From Amycolatopsis acidicola (GTDB lineage: Bacteria; Actinomycetota; Actinomycetes; Mycobacteriales; Pseudonocardiaceae), in assembly GCF_007713735.2 (NCBI RefSeq), contig NZ_VMNW02000033.1:17067-81066 (forward strand): a stretch of DNA of 64,000 nt, read 5' to 3'. The notes beneath the pieces were generated by a model, which was not told the origin of the DNA, made no database searches, and saw only the letters and a program-made list of their open reading frames with translations. Of this stretch, positions 1 to 10,800 are shown piece after piece. Within the stretch, counting starts at the first letter, position 1. Every line of letters begins with the position of its first letter. Both the position numbers and the translations under genes were made by a program.

Positions 1-448
1 AGGTCACGACCGGGGCGATCTGCGACAGCTGCTGATAGCTCTCGCCCAGGTTGTAGTCCTTCGTGGCGACGATCAGGTCCGGCTTCAGCGCGGCCACCTG
101 GTCGATCGGGTCGCTGCTGGAGGTGTCGAACAGCGTGGGCGTGTTCGAGCCCAGCGCCGGCTTCGTCCACGGCTCGATGCCGCCGTCGGCGGTGGCCACC
201 TTCGCCATCCCGACCGGCGTCACGCCCAGGGACAGCGCGATGTCCGCGGACGTCCAGTCCATCGCCACCACGCGCTTCGGCTCGGCCGGGATGGTGGCGG
301 TGCCGAGCTTGCCCTGCACGCTCACCGGGAACCCGGCCGACGCGGGTTGCGCGGTGCTGCTCTCGTCCAGGGAACTGTTGGTACACGCGGAAAGCGTCGC
401 CACCAGCAGCCCGGCCAGCCCGGCCGTGACGATCTTGGTCAGTTTCAC
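1..448 (-). CDS. Iron-siderophore ABC transporter substrate-binding lipoprotein (partial, cut by left edge)
   Basis: Only the first 149 codons are present; the C-terminus lies beyond position 1. The GTG start at 448 follows an AGGAG about 13 nt upstream. The N-terminus is a lipoprotein signal: KLTK, a hydrophobic stretch and the lipobox LSAC. The mature part reads like the FecB/FepB periplasmic-binding fold (IPAEPKRVVAMDWTSADIAL, then DPIDQVAALKPDLIVA), which presents a ferric siderophore to a FecCD-type permease. It is the last visible gene of the DHB/NRPS operon, 62 bp after dhbB on the same strand. It is therefore the likely receptor for the siderophore made here, together with the two permeases at 17,721-19,801. 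Family is clear; the exact ligand is inference. Confidence 0.88.
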   Translation of the reverse strand, partial: MKLTKIVTAGLAGLLVATLSACTNSSLDESSTAQPASAGFPVSVQGKLGTATIPAEPKRVVAMDWTSADIALSLGVTPVGMAKVATADGGIEPWTKPALGSNTPTLFDTSSSDPIDQVAALKPDLIVATKDYNLGESYQQLSQIAPVVT

Positions 449-510
449 GGTCTACTCACTCTCGCTCCTGCTCACACTCGCCGGTGCCCGGCGAAGTCCG
501 GAATCCGGGG

Positions 511-1371
511 TCACGCCACCCCCGCGGCCAGCCCCTCCTGCCAGCCGCGGATCGTCGGCACCCCCGCCAGCTGCACGAAGTTCACGTCCACGCCGAGCGC
601 GCGCCACTGCTCGACCAGGTGGATGATCCGGATCGAGTCGAGCCCGTGCTCGCGCAGATCGTCATCGTCGGCCACCTCGTCTTCGGTCTCCAGGATCGCG
701 AGCACGTCGGCGCGCAACCGCTCGGGCGTGAGCCCGCCCGACAGCTGCCCGAGCACGGTCGCGGTTTCGGTGACCGAGCCACACCTCCTTGCCGCGTAAC
801 GCAAAGCGAGCCGGTGCTCCTCCTCGGAGAAGTCCGCGACCGCGTCCGCGACGAGGAACGGCTGCACGTCCTGCATGAACGCGTCGCACGCGGTCAGCAG
901 CACGCCGATGTGCGCGTAGACCCCGGTCACCAGCAGCTGGTCGCGGCCCCAGCCGTGCAGCCGCTCGCGCAGGTCGGTGCGCTGGAAAGCGCTGTAGCGC
1001 CACTTCGTCAGCACCACGTCGTCCGGCTGCGGGGCGAGGTCTTCGATCACGTCCTCGTGCTCGGGGATCGCCTTCAGCCCCGGGCCCCACAGCTCGGTCA
1101 GCAGCCGCCGGTCGGCAGGCTGCTGGTCGCCGGGCTGGGCGGAGAAGATCACCGGGATGCCCAGCCCCCGCGCCCGCGAGATGAGCCGCGCGATGTTGGG
1201 CACGACGGTCGCGAGCGGTTCGGCGTCGGCCTGGTAGGCGGCGAGGAAATACCGCTGCATGTCGTGCACCAGCAGCACGGCCCGGTCCGGCTCGGGCCGC
1301 CAGCGCACGGTGCTCGCCGGCAGCTCCGCCCCCGTCGGCACGGGATAGGGCGCGATGGTGGGCAATGACAT
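511..1371 (-). CDS. dhbB: Isochorismatase with C-terminal aryl carrier domain (DhbB/EntB)
   Basis: A 286-residue bifunctional protein. Residues about 1-205 are an isochorismatase domain (LLVHDMQRYFL with the catalytic Asp; LTKWRYSAF with the Lys; VTGVYAHIGVLLTACDAF), which hydrolyses isochorismate to 2,3-dihydro-2,3-dihydroxybenzoate and pyruvate. Residues about 210-286 are an aryl carrier protein with the phosphopantetheine site LREHGLDSIRI, which carries the DHB starter to the NRPS. Length matches EntB/DhbB (about 285-310). It starts 4 bp after the dhbE stop, so the two are translationally linked. Assignment is firm; expression should follow the iron box at 11,726. Confidence 0.95.
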   Translation of the reverse strand: MSLPTIAPYPVPTGAELPASTVRWRPEPDRAVLLVHDMQRYFLAAYQADAEPLATVVPNIARLISRARGLGIPVIFSAQPGDQQPADRRLLTELWGPGLKAIPEHEDVIEDLAPQPDDVVLTKWRYSAFQRTDLRERLHGWGRDQLLVTGVYAHIGVLLTACDAFMQDVQPFLVADAVADFSEEEHRLALRYAARRCGSVTETATVLGQLSGGLTPERLRADVLAILETEDEVADDDDLREHGLDSIRIIHLVEQWRALGVDVNFVQLAGVPTIRGWQEGLAAGVA

Positions 1372-1375
1372 GGTT

Positions 1376-2992
1376 CTACTGATCCTTTCGTTGCAACGCC
1401 TGGGAAATCGCCCGCCGGAGCGCGCTCCGGCCGACCTTGCCCACCGGCGTGTGCGGGAACTCGTCGACCACGCGGACGAGATCGGGCACCTTGTAGGCCG
1501 CGAGGCCGCGGGCGGTGAGGAACCGCTTCAGTTCGATCGGGCGCGGTTTGGTGTCCCCGGCCGGGATGACGAACGCGCAGGTGCGCTCGCCGAGGTATTC
1601 GTCGGGGATCGGGACGACCGCGGCGTCGTGCACGGATTCGTGTGCCAGCAGGTGGTTCTCGACCTCCTCGGCCGCGATCTTCTCGCCGCCGCGGTTGATC
1701 TGCTCCTTCGCGCGCCCCTCGACCACGAGATAGCCGTCCGCGGTACGGGAGACGATGTCGCCGGTGCGGTAGAACCCGTCTGCGGTGAACGCCTCTTCGT
1801 TGTGCTCGGGCGCGCGGTAGTAGCCGCGGATGGTGTACGGGCCACGGGTGAGCAGATGCCCGGGCCGACCTTCCGGGACCTCCTGGCCGGAGTCGTCGAG
1901 GATGCGGATCTCGTCCGCCTCCGAAATCGGCCTGCCCTGCGTTCCGGTCACGATGTCGTCCGGGTCGTCGTAGCGGGTGTAGTTGACCAGCCCCTCGGCC
2001 ATGCCGAACACCTGCTGCAACCGCACACCCAGCTCCGGGCGCACGCGGCGCGCGGATTCCACGCCGAACTTCGCCCCGCCCACCTGGAGCACCCGCAGCG
2101 ACGACAGGTCACGGCTGGTGGGCAACGCGGCGAGCCACGCCAGCGCCAGCGGCGGCACCGCGGCCGTGATCGTCACGCGCTCGCGCTCGATCAGCTCGAA
2201 CACCGTGCCGGGGGTGGGATCCTTGGCCAGCACGACCGTACCGCCGGCGTAGAACACGCCGAGCGAACCGGGCGAGCTCATCGGGAAGTTGTGCGCGCAC
2301 GGCAGCGCGACCAGGTAAACCGACTCCGGCGTCAGCTCACAGATCCGCGCGCTTTCCCTGACGCTGTAAAGGTAATCGTCGTGGGTGCGCGGGATCAGCT
2401 TGGGCGTGCCGGTGCTGCCGCCGGACAGCTGCAGGAAAGCCAGGTCCGAAGGCTCCGGCGCGGGCGGTTCCTCCCCCGGCGGCACGCGCAGGTCGTCGAA
2501 CGGGACGAACCCGCCCGCTTCGCCGACCATGATCACCGTGCGCAGGGCGGGAACCGTTGCGCTCACCTGCTCGGCGAGTTCGGTGTAGTCGTAGCCCTCG
2601 TGCTCGCGCGCCACGATGTACGCGGTGGCCTCGGTGTGCCGGCAGAAGTAGCCGATCTCCGAGTAGCGGTGCGCGGGCAGCGCGAACACCGGGATGGCGC
2701 CGAGCCGGAACAGCGCGAACACGGTTTCGTAGAACTCCGCGATGTTCGGCAGCTGCAGGACCACCCGGTCGCCGCGCTCGATGCCCAGCCGCCGCAGCCC
2801 TTCGGCCACGCCGCGCGAGCGGAAGTCCAGTTCGGAGTAGGTCCAGCGCCGGTCACCGTCGACGACCGCGATCCGCCCGCCGTACGCGGCGACCGAAGCC
2901 GAAAGCATGTCCCCCAACGTCTGCCCGGTCCAGTACCCGGCGGCCCGGTAGCGCTCCGCGAACTCCTCGGGGAACCCGGGAAAGTCCGTCAT
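1376..2992 (-). CDS. dhbE: 2,3-Dihydroxybenzoate-AMP ligase (DhbE/EntE)
   Basis: A stand-alone aryl-acid adenylation enzyme of 538 residues, the usual family length. It activates DHB with ATP and loads it on the carrier domain of DhbB. Visible motifs: the ATP loop LQLSGGSTGTPKLIPRTH, the aryl pocket CAHNFPMSSPGSLG (Asn in place of the amino-acid-binding Asp, typical of aryl-acid ligases), and the C-terminal PVGKVGRSALR with the catalytic Lys. From memory, the serine in the SSPG part favours DHB over salicylate, where a Cys is usual; dhbA next door agrees. The ATG at 2992 overlaps the dhbC stop by ATGA, which fixes the start; a longer in-frame extension upstream lies antisense-like inside dhbC and is not used. 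Confidence 0.95.
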   Translation of the reverse strand: MTDFPGFPEEFAERYRAAGYWTGQTLGDMLSASVAAYGGRIAVVDGDRRWTYSELDFRSRGVAEGLRRLGIERGDRVVLQLPNIAEFYETVFALFRLGAIPVFALPAHRYSEIGYFCRHTEATAYIVAREHEGYDYTELAEQVSATVPALRTVIMVGEAGGFVPFDDLRVPPGEEPPAPEPSDLAFLQLSGGSTGTPKLIPRTHDDYLYSVRESARICELTPESVYLVALPCAHNFPMSSPGSLGVFYAGGTVVLAKDPTPGTVFELIERERVTITAAVPPLALAWLAALPTSRDLSSLRVLQVGGAKFGVESARRVRPELGVRLQQVFGMAEGLVNYTRYDDPDDIVTGTQGRPISEADEIRILDDSGQEVPEGRPGHLLTRGPYTIRGYYRAPEHNEEAFTADGFYRTGDIVSRTADGYLVVEGRAKEQINRGGEKIAAEEVENHLLAHESVHDAAVVPIPDEYLGERTCAFVIPAGDTKPRPIELKRFLTARGLAAYKVPDLVRVVDEFPHTPVGKVGRSALRRAISQALQRKDQ

Positions 2993-4098
2993 GACCTGCC
3001 TCCCATCGCCCGCAGCAACGTCCCGAACTTCGCCTCGGTCTCGTCCAGCTCGGCGTCCGGCTCGGAGTCCGCCACGATCCCGCCGCCCGCGAACAGGCGC
3101 ATCTTCGGCCCGGCGATCTCGGCGCAGCGGATGGCCACCGCCCATTCCCCGTCACCGTGTTCGTCGACCCAGCCGACCGCGCCCGCGTAGTAGCCGCGGT
3201 CGAAGCACTCCAGCTCGCCGATCACCTCGCGGGCGGCGGCGGTCGGTGTGCCGCAGACGGCGGGGGTCGGGTGCAATGCCTGCGCCAGCTCCAGCGCCGT
3301 CACGCCGGGGTCGCGCAGCCTGCCGGAGATCTCCGTCCCGATGTGCCACATGACGGGCGTGCCCACGACGGACGGCTCGGCGGGCACGTCGAGCTTCCGG
3401 CAGAACGGGCGCAGCGTCTCCACCACCTGCTCGACGACGATCGCGTGCTCGCCACGGTCCTTTTTGGACGAGAGCAGCCCCGCCGCGGCTTCCTTGTCCC
3501 GCACCGGGTCCGCGGAGCGGCGGGCCGACCCGGCGAGCGGGTGCGAGCGCACGAGCGTGCCGTTGCGGGAGACGAGCAGCTCGGGGCTGGCACCCACGAA
3601 CGTCGCCCCGGGCAACTCGGTCGCGAAGTGGTACGCGAAGGGGTTGTCCCCCACCAGGTTCCGCAGGATCACCTCGGTCGGCACCGCGCCCGCGAACTCC
3701 GTCTCCAGTGTGCGGGCGAGCACCACCTTCCGCAGTTCCGGCGTCTCCCGGATCCGCCGCACCGCCTCGGCCACGGCGGCGCGATGCCCGTCCGGGCCCG
3801 GCACCGCGCCGGTGCGCAGCGCGACGGACATCGGCACCTGCACCGTGTCGGCCCGCAGCGGGCCCGCGGCACGCAGGGTTTTCGGGATGAGCACGGCGGC
3901 TTCCCCGCCGGTGAACGGGATCGCGCCCAGCGCCACCGGCACCTCGGACTCGGCGAGGCGCTCGGCGACGGAGCCCGCGAGCCCGTCCGCCTCGGTGAAG
4001 GTCTCGTCGGCGCCGTTGGCGAGCAGCGTGCGTTCCTTGCCCGCGAAGAAGACGTCCGGCTGGCGGTAGTCCCGCAGCAGCCCGTCGGCAGTGTGCAT
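2989..4098 (-). CDS. dhbC: Isochorismate synthase (DhbC/EntC)
   Basis: A chorismate-utilising enzyme of 369 residues that isomerises chorismate to isochorismate, the first committed step to DHB. The chorismate-binding domain is complete: KKDRGEHAIVVEQVVETL, LHPTPAVCGTP, and the closing ECFDRGYYAGAVGW and EWAVAIRCAEI motifs. Two ATGs are possible, at 4104 and 4098. The upstream GGGAGG touches the 4104 codon directly but sits 6 nt from 4098, so I use 4098; 4104 would overlap the dhbA stop by ATGA. The 3' end overlaps dhbE by 4 bp. Confidence 0.94.
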   Translation of the reverse strand: MHTADGLLRDYRQPDVFFAGKERTLLANGADETFTEADGLAGSVAERLAESEVPVALGAIPFTGGEAAVLIPKTLRAAGPLRADTVQVPMSVALRTGAVPGPDGHRAAVAEAVRRIRETPELRKVVLARTLETEFAGAVPTEVILRNLVGDNPFAYHFATELPGATFVGASPELLVSRNGTLVRSHPLAGSARRSADPVRDKEAAAGLLSSKKDRGEHAIVVEQVVETLRPFCRKLDVPAEPSVVGTPVMWHIGTEISGRLRDPGVTALELAQALHPTPAVCGTPTAAAREVIGELECFDRGYYAGAVGWVDEHGDGEWAVAIRCAEIAGPKMRLFAGGGIVADSEPDAELDETEAKFGTLLRAMGGRS

Positions 4099-4100
4099 TC

Positions 4101-4808
4101 TCATCCTCCCAGCGCCGCCCCGCCGTCGACGAGCAGTTCCTGCATCGTGATGTGGCCGGCGGCCGGGGAGCCGAGGAACAGCACGGCGTCGGCGATGTCC
4201 CGCGGGGTGGCGATCTTGCGCAGCGGGATGCCCACCTTGTACGCCGCGGGCGCACCGTCCACGAAGGACTCCAGCGGGGTGTCCATCCCGCCCAGCATCG
4301 GGGTGTCGGTGGAGCCGGGGGCGACCACGTTGCAGCGGATGCCGTACCCGGCCAGCTCCAGCCCGAGCGATTTGGTGAACATCGTCGCGGCCGCCTTCGA
4401 CGCGGCGTAGCCCGCCATGTCCTGGCGCGGCACGGCACCGGCGTTCGAGCTGACCGTGATGATCGCGCCCGCGCGGCGCGGGATCATCCGCCGCGCCACG
4501 GCGCGGGAAACCACGAACACGCCCGTGGTGTTGACCGCGAACAGCGCCGCCCAGTCCTCGTCACTCAGGTCCACGACCGGGCCCGTGCGGAGGATGCCCG
4601 CGACGTTGGCCAGCGTGTCGATCGGCCCGTGCCGGTCCTCGATCTCCGCCACCGCCCGCTCGACGGCGGCCGGGTCGGTCACGTCCAGCTCGACACCGTC
4701 CACAACGGACTCGCGGTCCGCGCGCACGACGACGTGCCCGGCCTTTTCGAAGGCTTCCGCGACCGCCGAGCCGATGCCGCCCGCGGCACCGGTGACCAGG
4801 ACCGTCAT
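4101..4808 (-). CDS. dhbA: 2,3-Dihydro-2,3-dihydroxybenzoate dehydrogenase (DhbA/EntA)
   Basis: A short-chain dehydrogenase of 235 residues with the NAD-binding VTGAAGGIGSAVA at the N-terminus, the NVAGI segment, and the catalytic Ser/Tyr/Lys (VSSNAG, then GYAASKAA). It oxidises 2,3-dihydro-DHB to DHB with NAD+. It lies between the NRPS gene and dhbC, overlapping the NRPS stop by ATGA (start 4808); an upstream in-frame start at 4865 would run into the NRPS thioesterase region and is rejected. SDRs are functionally broad, so the substrate call rests on the operon, where dhbC, dhbE and dhbB complete the pathway. Confidence 0.93.
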   Translation of the reverse strand: MTVLVTGAAGGIGSAVAEAFEKAGHVVVRADRESVVDGVELDVTDPAAVERAVAEIEDRHGPIDTLANVAGILRTGPVVDLSDEDWAALFAVNTTGVFVVSRAVARRMIPRRAGAIITVSSNAGAVPRQDMAGYAASKAAATMFTKSLGLELAGYGIRCNVVAPGSTDTPMLGGMDTPLESFVDGAPAAYKVGIPLRKIATPRDIADAVLFLGSPAAGHITMQELLVDGGAALGG

Positions 4809-7800
4809 CGGGCCAGCCTCTTCTCCAGCGCGCGCCCGATCAGGGCCAGCGGCCCGGTCTGGCACATGTCCTTGTGCTCACAGGCAATGTCCACGTTCTC
4901 GATCTCTCCCGCGATGTAGGGTGCCCAGTCCTTGGCGGACAGCGCCGGATCCACCGGGTTCACGGTGGCGGTGAAGAAGAACAGGTCGCCGCGGAACACC
5001 CGGTGCCGCACCGACTGCTGCAGCGGAGCAGAGTTGACGAAGGTGTTCATCACGGCGGTGATCGACGAACTGTCCAATTCGGACAGCACCCCGCCCTGGT
5101 CGGCGACGACGCGCTGCACGGTTTCGCGGTCCAGTGGCCCCTCCGGCAGCGTCTCGAGGTCGTAGTGCGACATGTAGAGCAGGGACCGCAGGGCCTGCTG
5201 TTCGTGGTCGTCGGCGAGCTTTTCCCACGGGTAGGCCGGATACGAGTCCAGCATCGCGAGCAGCCCGACCTCCTCGCCCGCGTCCTGCAGCAGGGTCGCC
5301 ATCGTGTGCGCGACCACCCCGCCGAAGGACCAGCCCACCAGCCGGTACGGGCCGTGCGGCTGGATTTCCCGCACCCGCGTCAGATATTCGGCGGCCATCT
5401 CCTCCATCGACGACGCCACCGGACGGGACTCGTCCAGCCCGCGCGCCTGAAGCGCGTACACCGGTGTGTCGGTGTCGAGGTGCTTGCGCAGCCCGGCGAA
5501 CGGCCAGCCGAGCCCGGATGCCGGGTGCAGGCAGAACACCGGCGGCCGGGTGCCTTCGGTGCGGAACGGCAGCAGCATGCCGAGCGCGTTCTTGCCCGTG
5601 GTCGCCGACTCGCTGGCCAGGTGCGCGGCGAGGGTTTCGACCGTGGGTTTGAGGAACAGGTCCAGCATCGGCACGCCGTGGCCCAGCTCGCGCTGCAACG
5701 CCGTCTGCACACGGGCCAGCACGAGCGAATGCCCGCCGAGGTCGAAGAAGTTGTCGCGCACGCCGATGTCCGGTACGCCGAGGGTGTCCGACCAGATGCT
5801 CGCGATCAGCTTTTCGGCTTCCGTGCGAGGCGCCACGTGCTCGTCGGCCCGGCGCGGTTGCACCGCGATGTCCGGCAACGCCTTGCGATCCACCTTGCCC
5901 GAGGGCATCAGCGGGTACTCGTCGAGGAACACCAGCGCCGCCGGGACCATGTGCGCGGGCAGCTGCGTCCCGAGCCACTGCCGCACTTCTTCCGGCTCCA
6001 CGGCTTCGCCCTCGCCGATGCAGTACGCGGCCAGCTCGCCCGAGCGGACCACGACCACGGCCTGGCGCACGCCGGGATGCCGGGCGAGCGTCGCCTCGAT
6101 CTCCTCCGGTTCCAGCCGCATCCCGTGGATCTTGACCTGGTTGTCGATCCGGCCGAGGAACTCGATGTTGCCGTCCGGCCGGTAGCGGGCGAGGTCGCCG
6201 GTGGCGTAAAGCCGCGCGCCCGGCTTGCCGGAGAACGGGTCCGGAATGAACTTTTCGGCCGTGCGCTCGGGATCCCCAAGGTAGCCGCGAGCGAGCTGCA
6301 CGCCCCCGATGTGCAGCTGGCCCGCGACGCCGATGGGAACCGGGTTGCCCGCCGCGTCGAGGATGTAGACGCTGTTGTTGGGGTTGGGCCGGCCGATCGT
6401 GATCCCCTGGCTGGGGTCCTGCCCGCGGTAGACCTGGCAGGTGACCCCGATGGTGGCTTCGGCGGGGCCGTAGCCGTGGTACATCGTGGCGTCGATGCGC
6501 TCGGTGAAGCGCCGGTACAGCTGGGGCGTAAGGACTTCCCCGCCGCACCAGACGTGCCGCAGCGAACGGCCGGCGTCCACCACCTCGTCGCGCTCGAGCA
6601 TCAGCTCCAGCATCGTGGACACGAGGTAGACGAAACTGACGCGCTGCTCGGCGATGAGGTCGAGCAGGTACGAGACATCGCGCTCGCCGCCCTGCACCGC
6701 GACCACGAGCCGCGCGCCGGAAACCAGCGGCAGGAAGATCTCGTTGACGGAGATGTCGAAACTCAGCGGCGCCTTGTACAGCACGGCGTCGTCGTGCTTC
6801 AGGCCGAGCAGGCCGACCTGCCAGGGCAGCCGGTTGCTGACCGGGAGGTGCTCGATCATCGCGCCCTTGGGGGCACCGGTCGAGCCCGAGGTGTAGATGA
6901 CGTAGGCGAGATTGTCCATTCCGGCCTGGCGCGGCAGGTCCTCGCCCGGATAGCCGTCCAGCTCCACCCGGTCGACCTCGACGACGGGCCTGCCGAGTTC
7001 GGGCAGGCTCGCGGAAACCTCGCTGTCGGAGACGATCGCGGCGAGGTCCGCGCCGGTGGCGATGCCGGTGATGCGGTCGGCGGGCCAGGCGGACTCCAGC
7101 GGTACGAAGGCGCCGCCCGCCTTCAGCACGGCGAGCAGGCCGACCACCTGGTGCGCCGAGCGCGGCAGGTGGATGCCGACTGTCCTTTCCGGACCGACGC
7201 CGAGTTCCATCAGGTGCCGGGCCAGCCGGTTCGCGCGGGTGTTCAGCTCGGCGTAGGTGAGTTCCCCGCCCTCGAACACCACCGCGACCGCTTCGGGGGT
7301 CTTGCGGACCTGGTCCTCGATCATCTCCGGCAGGGTGCGGGGAGTGATCGGCGCGCCGGTGTCGTTCCAGGTGTGCACGATCAGCTCGCGCTCTTCGTCG
7401 CCGAGAACGTCCACTGTGCTCAGCCGGCGGCCCGGGTCCTCGGCGAATCCGCGCAGGACACGGAGGAACTGGTCGCTGAACCGCCGGACCGTCCGTTCGT
7501 CGAACAGATCGGTGGCGTACTCCAGCGCGCCCGCGATCCCGGCTTCGCCCTCGGCCAGGTTCAGCGTGAGGTCGAACTTTTCGGTCCCGGTGTGCACGGG
7601 CCGCGGGTCCGCGGTGAGGTCCGGCGTCCACTGCTGCTCGCCGCGCGCGGTGCCGAAGGAGAGCATGACCTGGAACAACGGATGCCGGTCCGGGGTACGC
7701 ACCGGGTTGCACGCCTCCACCACGCGGTCGAACGGCGTCTCCTGATGCGCGTACGCCGCGAGGTCGGTCTCCGCCACGCGGGCCAGCAGCTCGGTGAACG

Positions 7801-10800
7801 CCGGGTCGCCGGAGGTGTCGGTGCGCAGCACCAGGGTGTTGACGAAGAAGCCGACGAGGTCGTGCAAAGCGGCGTCGGTGCGGGCCGCGACCGGGGTGCC
7901 GATCGGGATGTCCGTCCCGGCGCCGAGCCTGGTCAGCAGCGCCGCGAAAGCCGCGTGCAGCACCATGAACACGCTGACCCCGCGCTCGGCGGCCAGCTCG
8001 CGCAGCCGCGCGTGCAACTCCGTGCCGAGCGCCAGCGGGACCTGGCCGCCCCGGTTGCTCGCCTCGGCCGGGCGGGGCCGGTCGGTGGGGAGGTCTAGCC
8101 GTTCCGGCAGCCCGGAAAGCGCTTCCCGCCAGTAGGCGAGGTCGCGTTCGGACACCTGGTCGAGCAGTTCCCGTTGCCAGAGCGTGTAATCGGCGTACTG
8201 CACCGGCAGCGGCCGCCAGTCCGGCGCCGCGTCCTTCAGGCGGGCCGTGTAGGCGGCGGCGAGGTCGTCGGTCAGCGGCCGCAACGACCAGTCGTCCCCG
8301 GCGATGTGGTGCAGGCACAGCACGAGCACATGCCGCTCCGGCGTCACGCGGAACAGCTTGGCGCGGATCGGGGCCTCGTTGGCGAGGTCGAAGCCCTGCC
8401 TTGCGGCCGCGCCGATCGCTTCGGGCAGCGCGGCTTCCTCGATGTCCACAAGGGACAGTTCCGGGTCCGCCCCGGCCGCGATCGACTGGTACGGCTTGCC
8501 CTGGCGCGCGGGGAACGTGGTGCGCAGTGCTTCGTGCCTGCCGACGACGTCGCGCAGCGCCTCGATGAGCGCGCCGACGTCGACCGGGCCGGACAGCTCG
8601 ACCGACAGGGGCAGGTTGTAGGTGGCGCTCGGCCCCTCCATCCGGTTCAGGAACCAGAGTCGTTGCTGCGCGGCGGAAGGCTCCAGCCGCTCGGGCCGCT
8701 CCATGCTCCGCAGTGCCGGGCGCCGGACCGGGTCGAGGCGGCGGGCCAGCCGGGCGGGCGTCGACTCGGTGAACACGGTCCGGATGTCGAGTTCGGCGTT
8801 CAGCACCGCGCGGACCCGGCTGATCAGCCTGGTCGCCAGGAGGGAATGGCCGCCGAGGGCGAAGAAGTCGTCGTCCGCGCCGACACGGGGCACGCCGAGG
8901 ATCTCCTCGAACACCCCGCACAGCGCCTGCTCGGCCGGGGTGAGGCCGCGGCGGGGCCCTTGCCCCTCCGGCGCCGGGAGCGCGGCGCGGTCGAGCTTTC
9001 CGTTGGGGGTCAACGGAAGATGGGGCACCACGAGAGCGGCGGCGGGCAGCATGTGGTCGGGCAGCAGGCCCGCGAGCCCGGCCCGCAGCGACTCCGGAGT
9101 CAGCTCCGCGCCCGCGCGCGGCACGGCGTAGCAGAGCAGCCGCGGGCCGTCGTCGACCACGACGGCGGCGTCGGCGACGTCCGGCAGCGAGAGGGCGGCG
9201 GCGGTCACTTCGCCCGGCTCGATGCGGTAGCCGCGGATCTTGACCTGGTCGTCGCCGCGCCCGCGGTATTCGAGCCGGCCTTCGGCGGTCCACCGGGCGA
9301 GGTCGCCGGTCACGTACATCCGCGCACCGGCGGGCCCGAACGGGTCCGGCACGAATCGTTCGGCGGTCAGCTCCGGTTTGTTCAGGTAGCCCAGGCTGAG
9401 CCCGGCGCCGCCGACGTGCAGCTCACCGGTAACCCCGGGTGGGACCGGGTGGCCGAACCGGTCGAGCACGTACACGCGCAGGTCCGGGATCGGCTCGCCG
9501 ATGATGCTCTCGGGCCCGTCGGACGCGCTCAGCTCGTGGTAGGTGACGTGCACCGTGGTTTCGGTGATGCCGTACATGTTGACCAGCCGCGGCTTGCGGT
9601 CGCCGTGCACGCGGAACCATTCGCGCAGCCGCGCGGGCTCCAGCGCCTCGCCGCCGAAGATCACCGTGCGCAGCGCCGGCAGGTCCGCCGGTTGCTCGGC
9701 CAGCTGGTAGAACGCGGACGGGGTCTGGTTGAGCACCGTTACGCCCTCGCGCGCCAGTAGCGCTCGCAGCTCCCCCGGCGCGCGGGCGACGTCGTGCGGC
9801 ACCACGACAAGGCGCCCGCCGTGCCCGAGCGCGCCCCACAGTTCCCACACGGAGAAGTCGAAGGCGTAGGAGTGCAGCAGGGCCCACACGTCCTCGTTCC
9901 CGAATTCGAACCAGTGCCGGGTGGAGTCGAGCAGGCGCACGACGTTCGAATGCGGCACCACCACGCCCTTGGGCTTCCCGGTGGAACCCGAGGTGTAGAT
10001 CACGTACGCGGGATCGCCGGGGGCGATGGACACTTCCGGCGCGCTCGCCGGGAATCCGTCCAGGTCGCCGAGTTCGTTGAGCACGAGTACCGGCTCGGCG
10101 TCCTCGATCATGTACGCGAGGCGCTCGGCCGGATAGCCGGGATCGAGCGGCAGGTACGCGGCGCCCGCCTTGAGTACGCCGAGGATCGCCACCACGAGGT
10201 CGGCCGAACGCGGCAGGCTGAGCGCCACGATCGCGCCCGGGCCCGCGCCGTCCCGGCGCAGCCGGTGGGCCAGCCGGTTGGCCCGCGCGTCCAGCTCGGC
10301 GTAGGTGAGGGTGTCGTCGCCGGTCGAAACGGCAATCCGGGCTGCCGATCCGGCAACCACCTCGGCGAAGCGGCCGGTCAGCGTGCGTTCGGCGGGCTCG
10401 ACGCTCGCCCCCGCCGTGAGCTTCTCCCGCTCACCGGGCAGCAGAACGTCCAAATCGGACAGACGCGGATCCCCGGTGGCGAATGCGTCCAGGAAGACCG
10501 AAAACCGCTTCGCCATGTCTTGCAAGGACTCTTCGTCATAGACGTCCGGATTGGCGTGGAAGGTGAGCACGATGCTGCCGCCGCTGTCCCGGTGCGCCGT
10601 CACCGAAAGCTCGTCGACCGGCCCCGAGGACACGTAGCGCGTCTCCCCGCGGCAATCACCGAACCTGAGCGAGGGCACCGGCGGCCGGATGTTGACCAGC
10701 GGGCCGCACAACCGGTTCCCACTCCCTGAGAGGCCGAGTTCGCGGCGCAGCTCTTCGCCGCGGAACCGTTGGTGCGCCCGGTACTGCCGCATCTCCTCCT

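Noticed and set aside
4874..9760. Very long plus-strand open frames across the NRPS gene
   Set aside because: They are antisense to a complete NRPS with all motifs, rich in Arg/His/Gln/Gly, and have no recognisable domains; long antisense frames are expected at this GC content.
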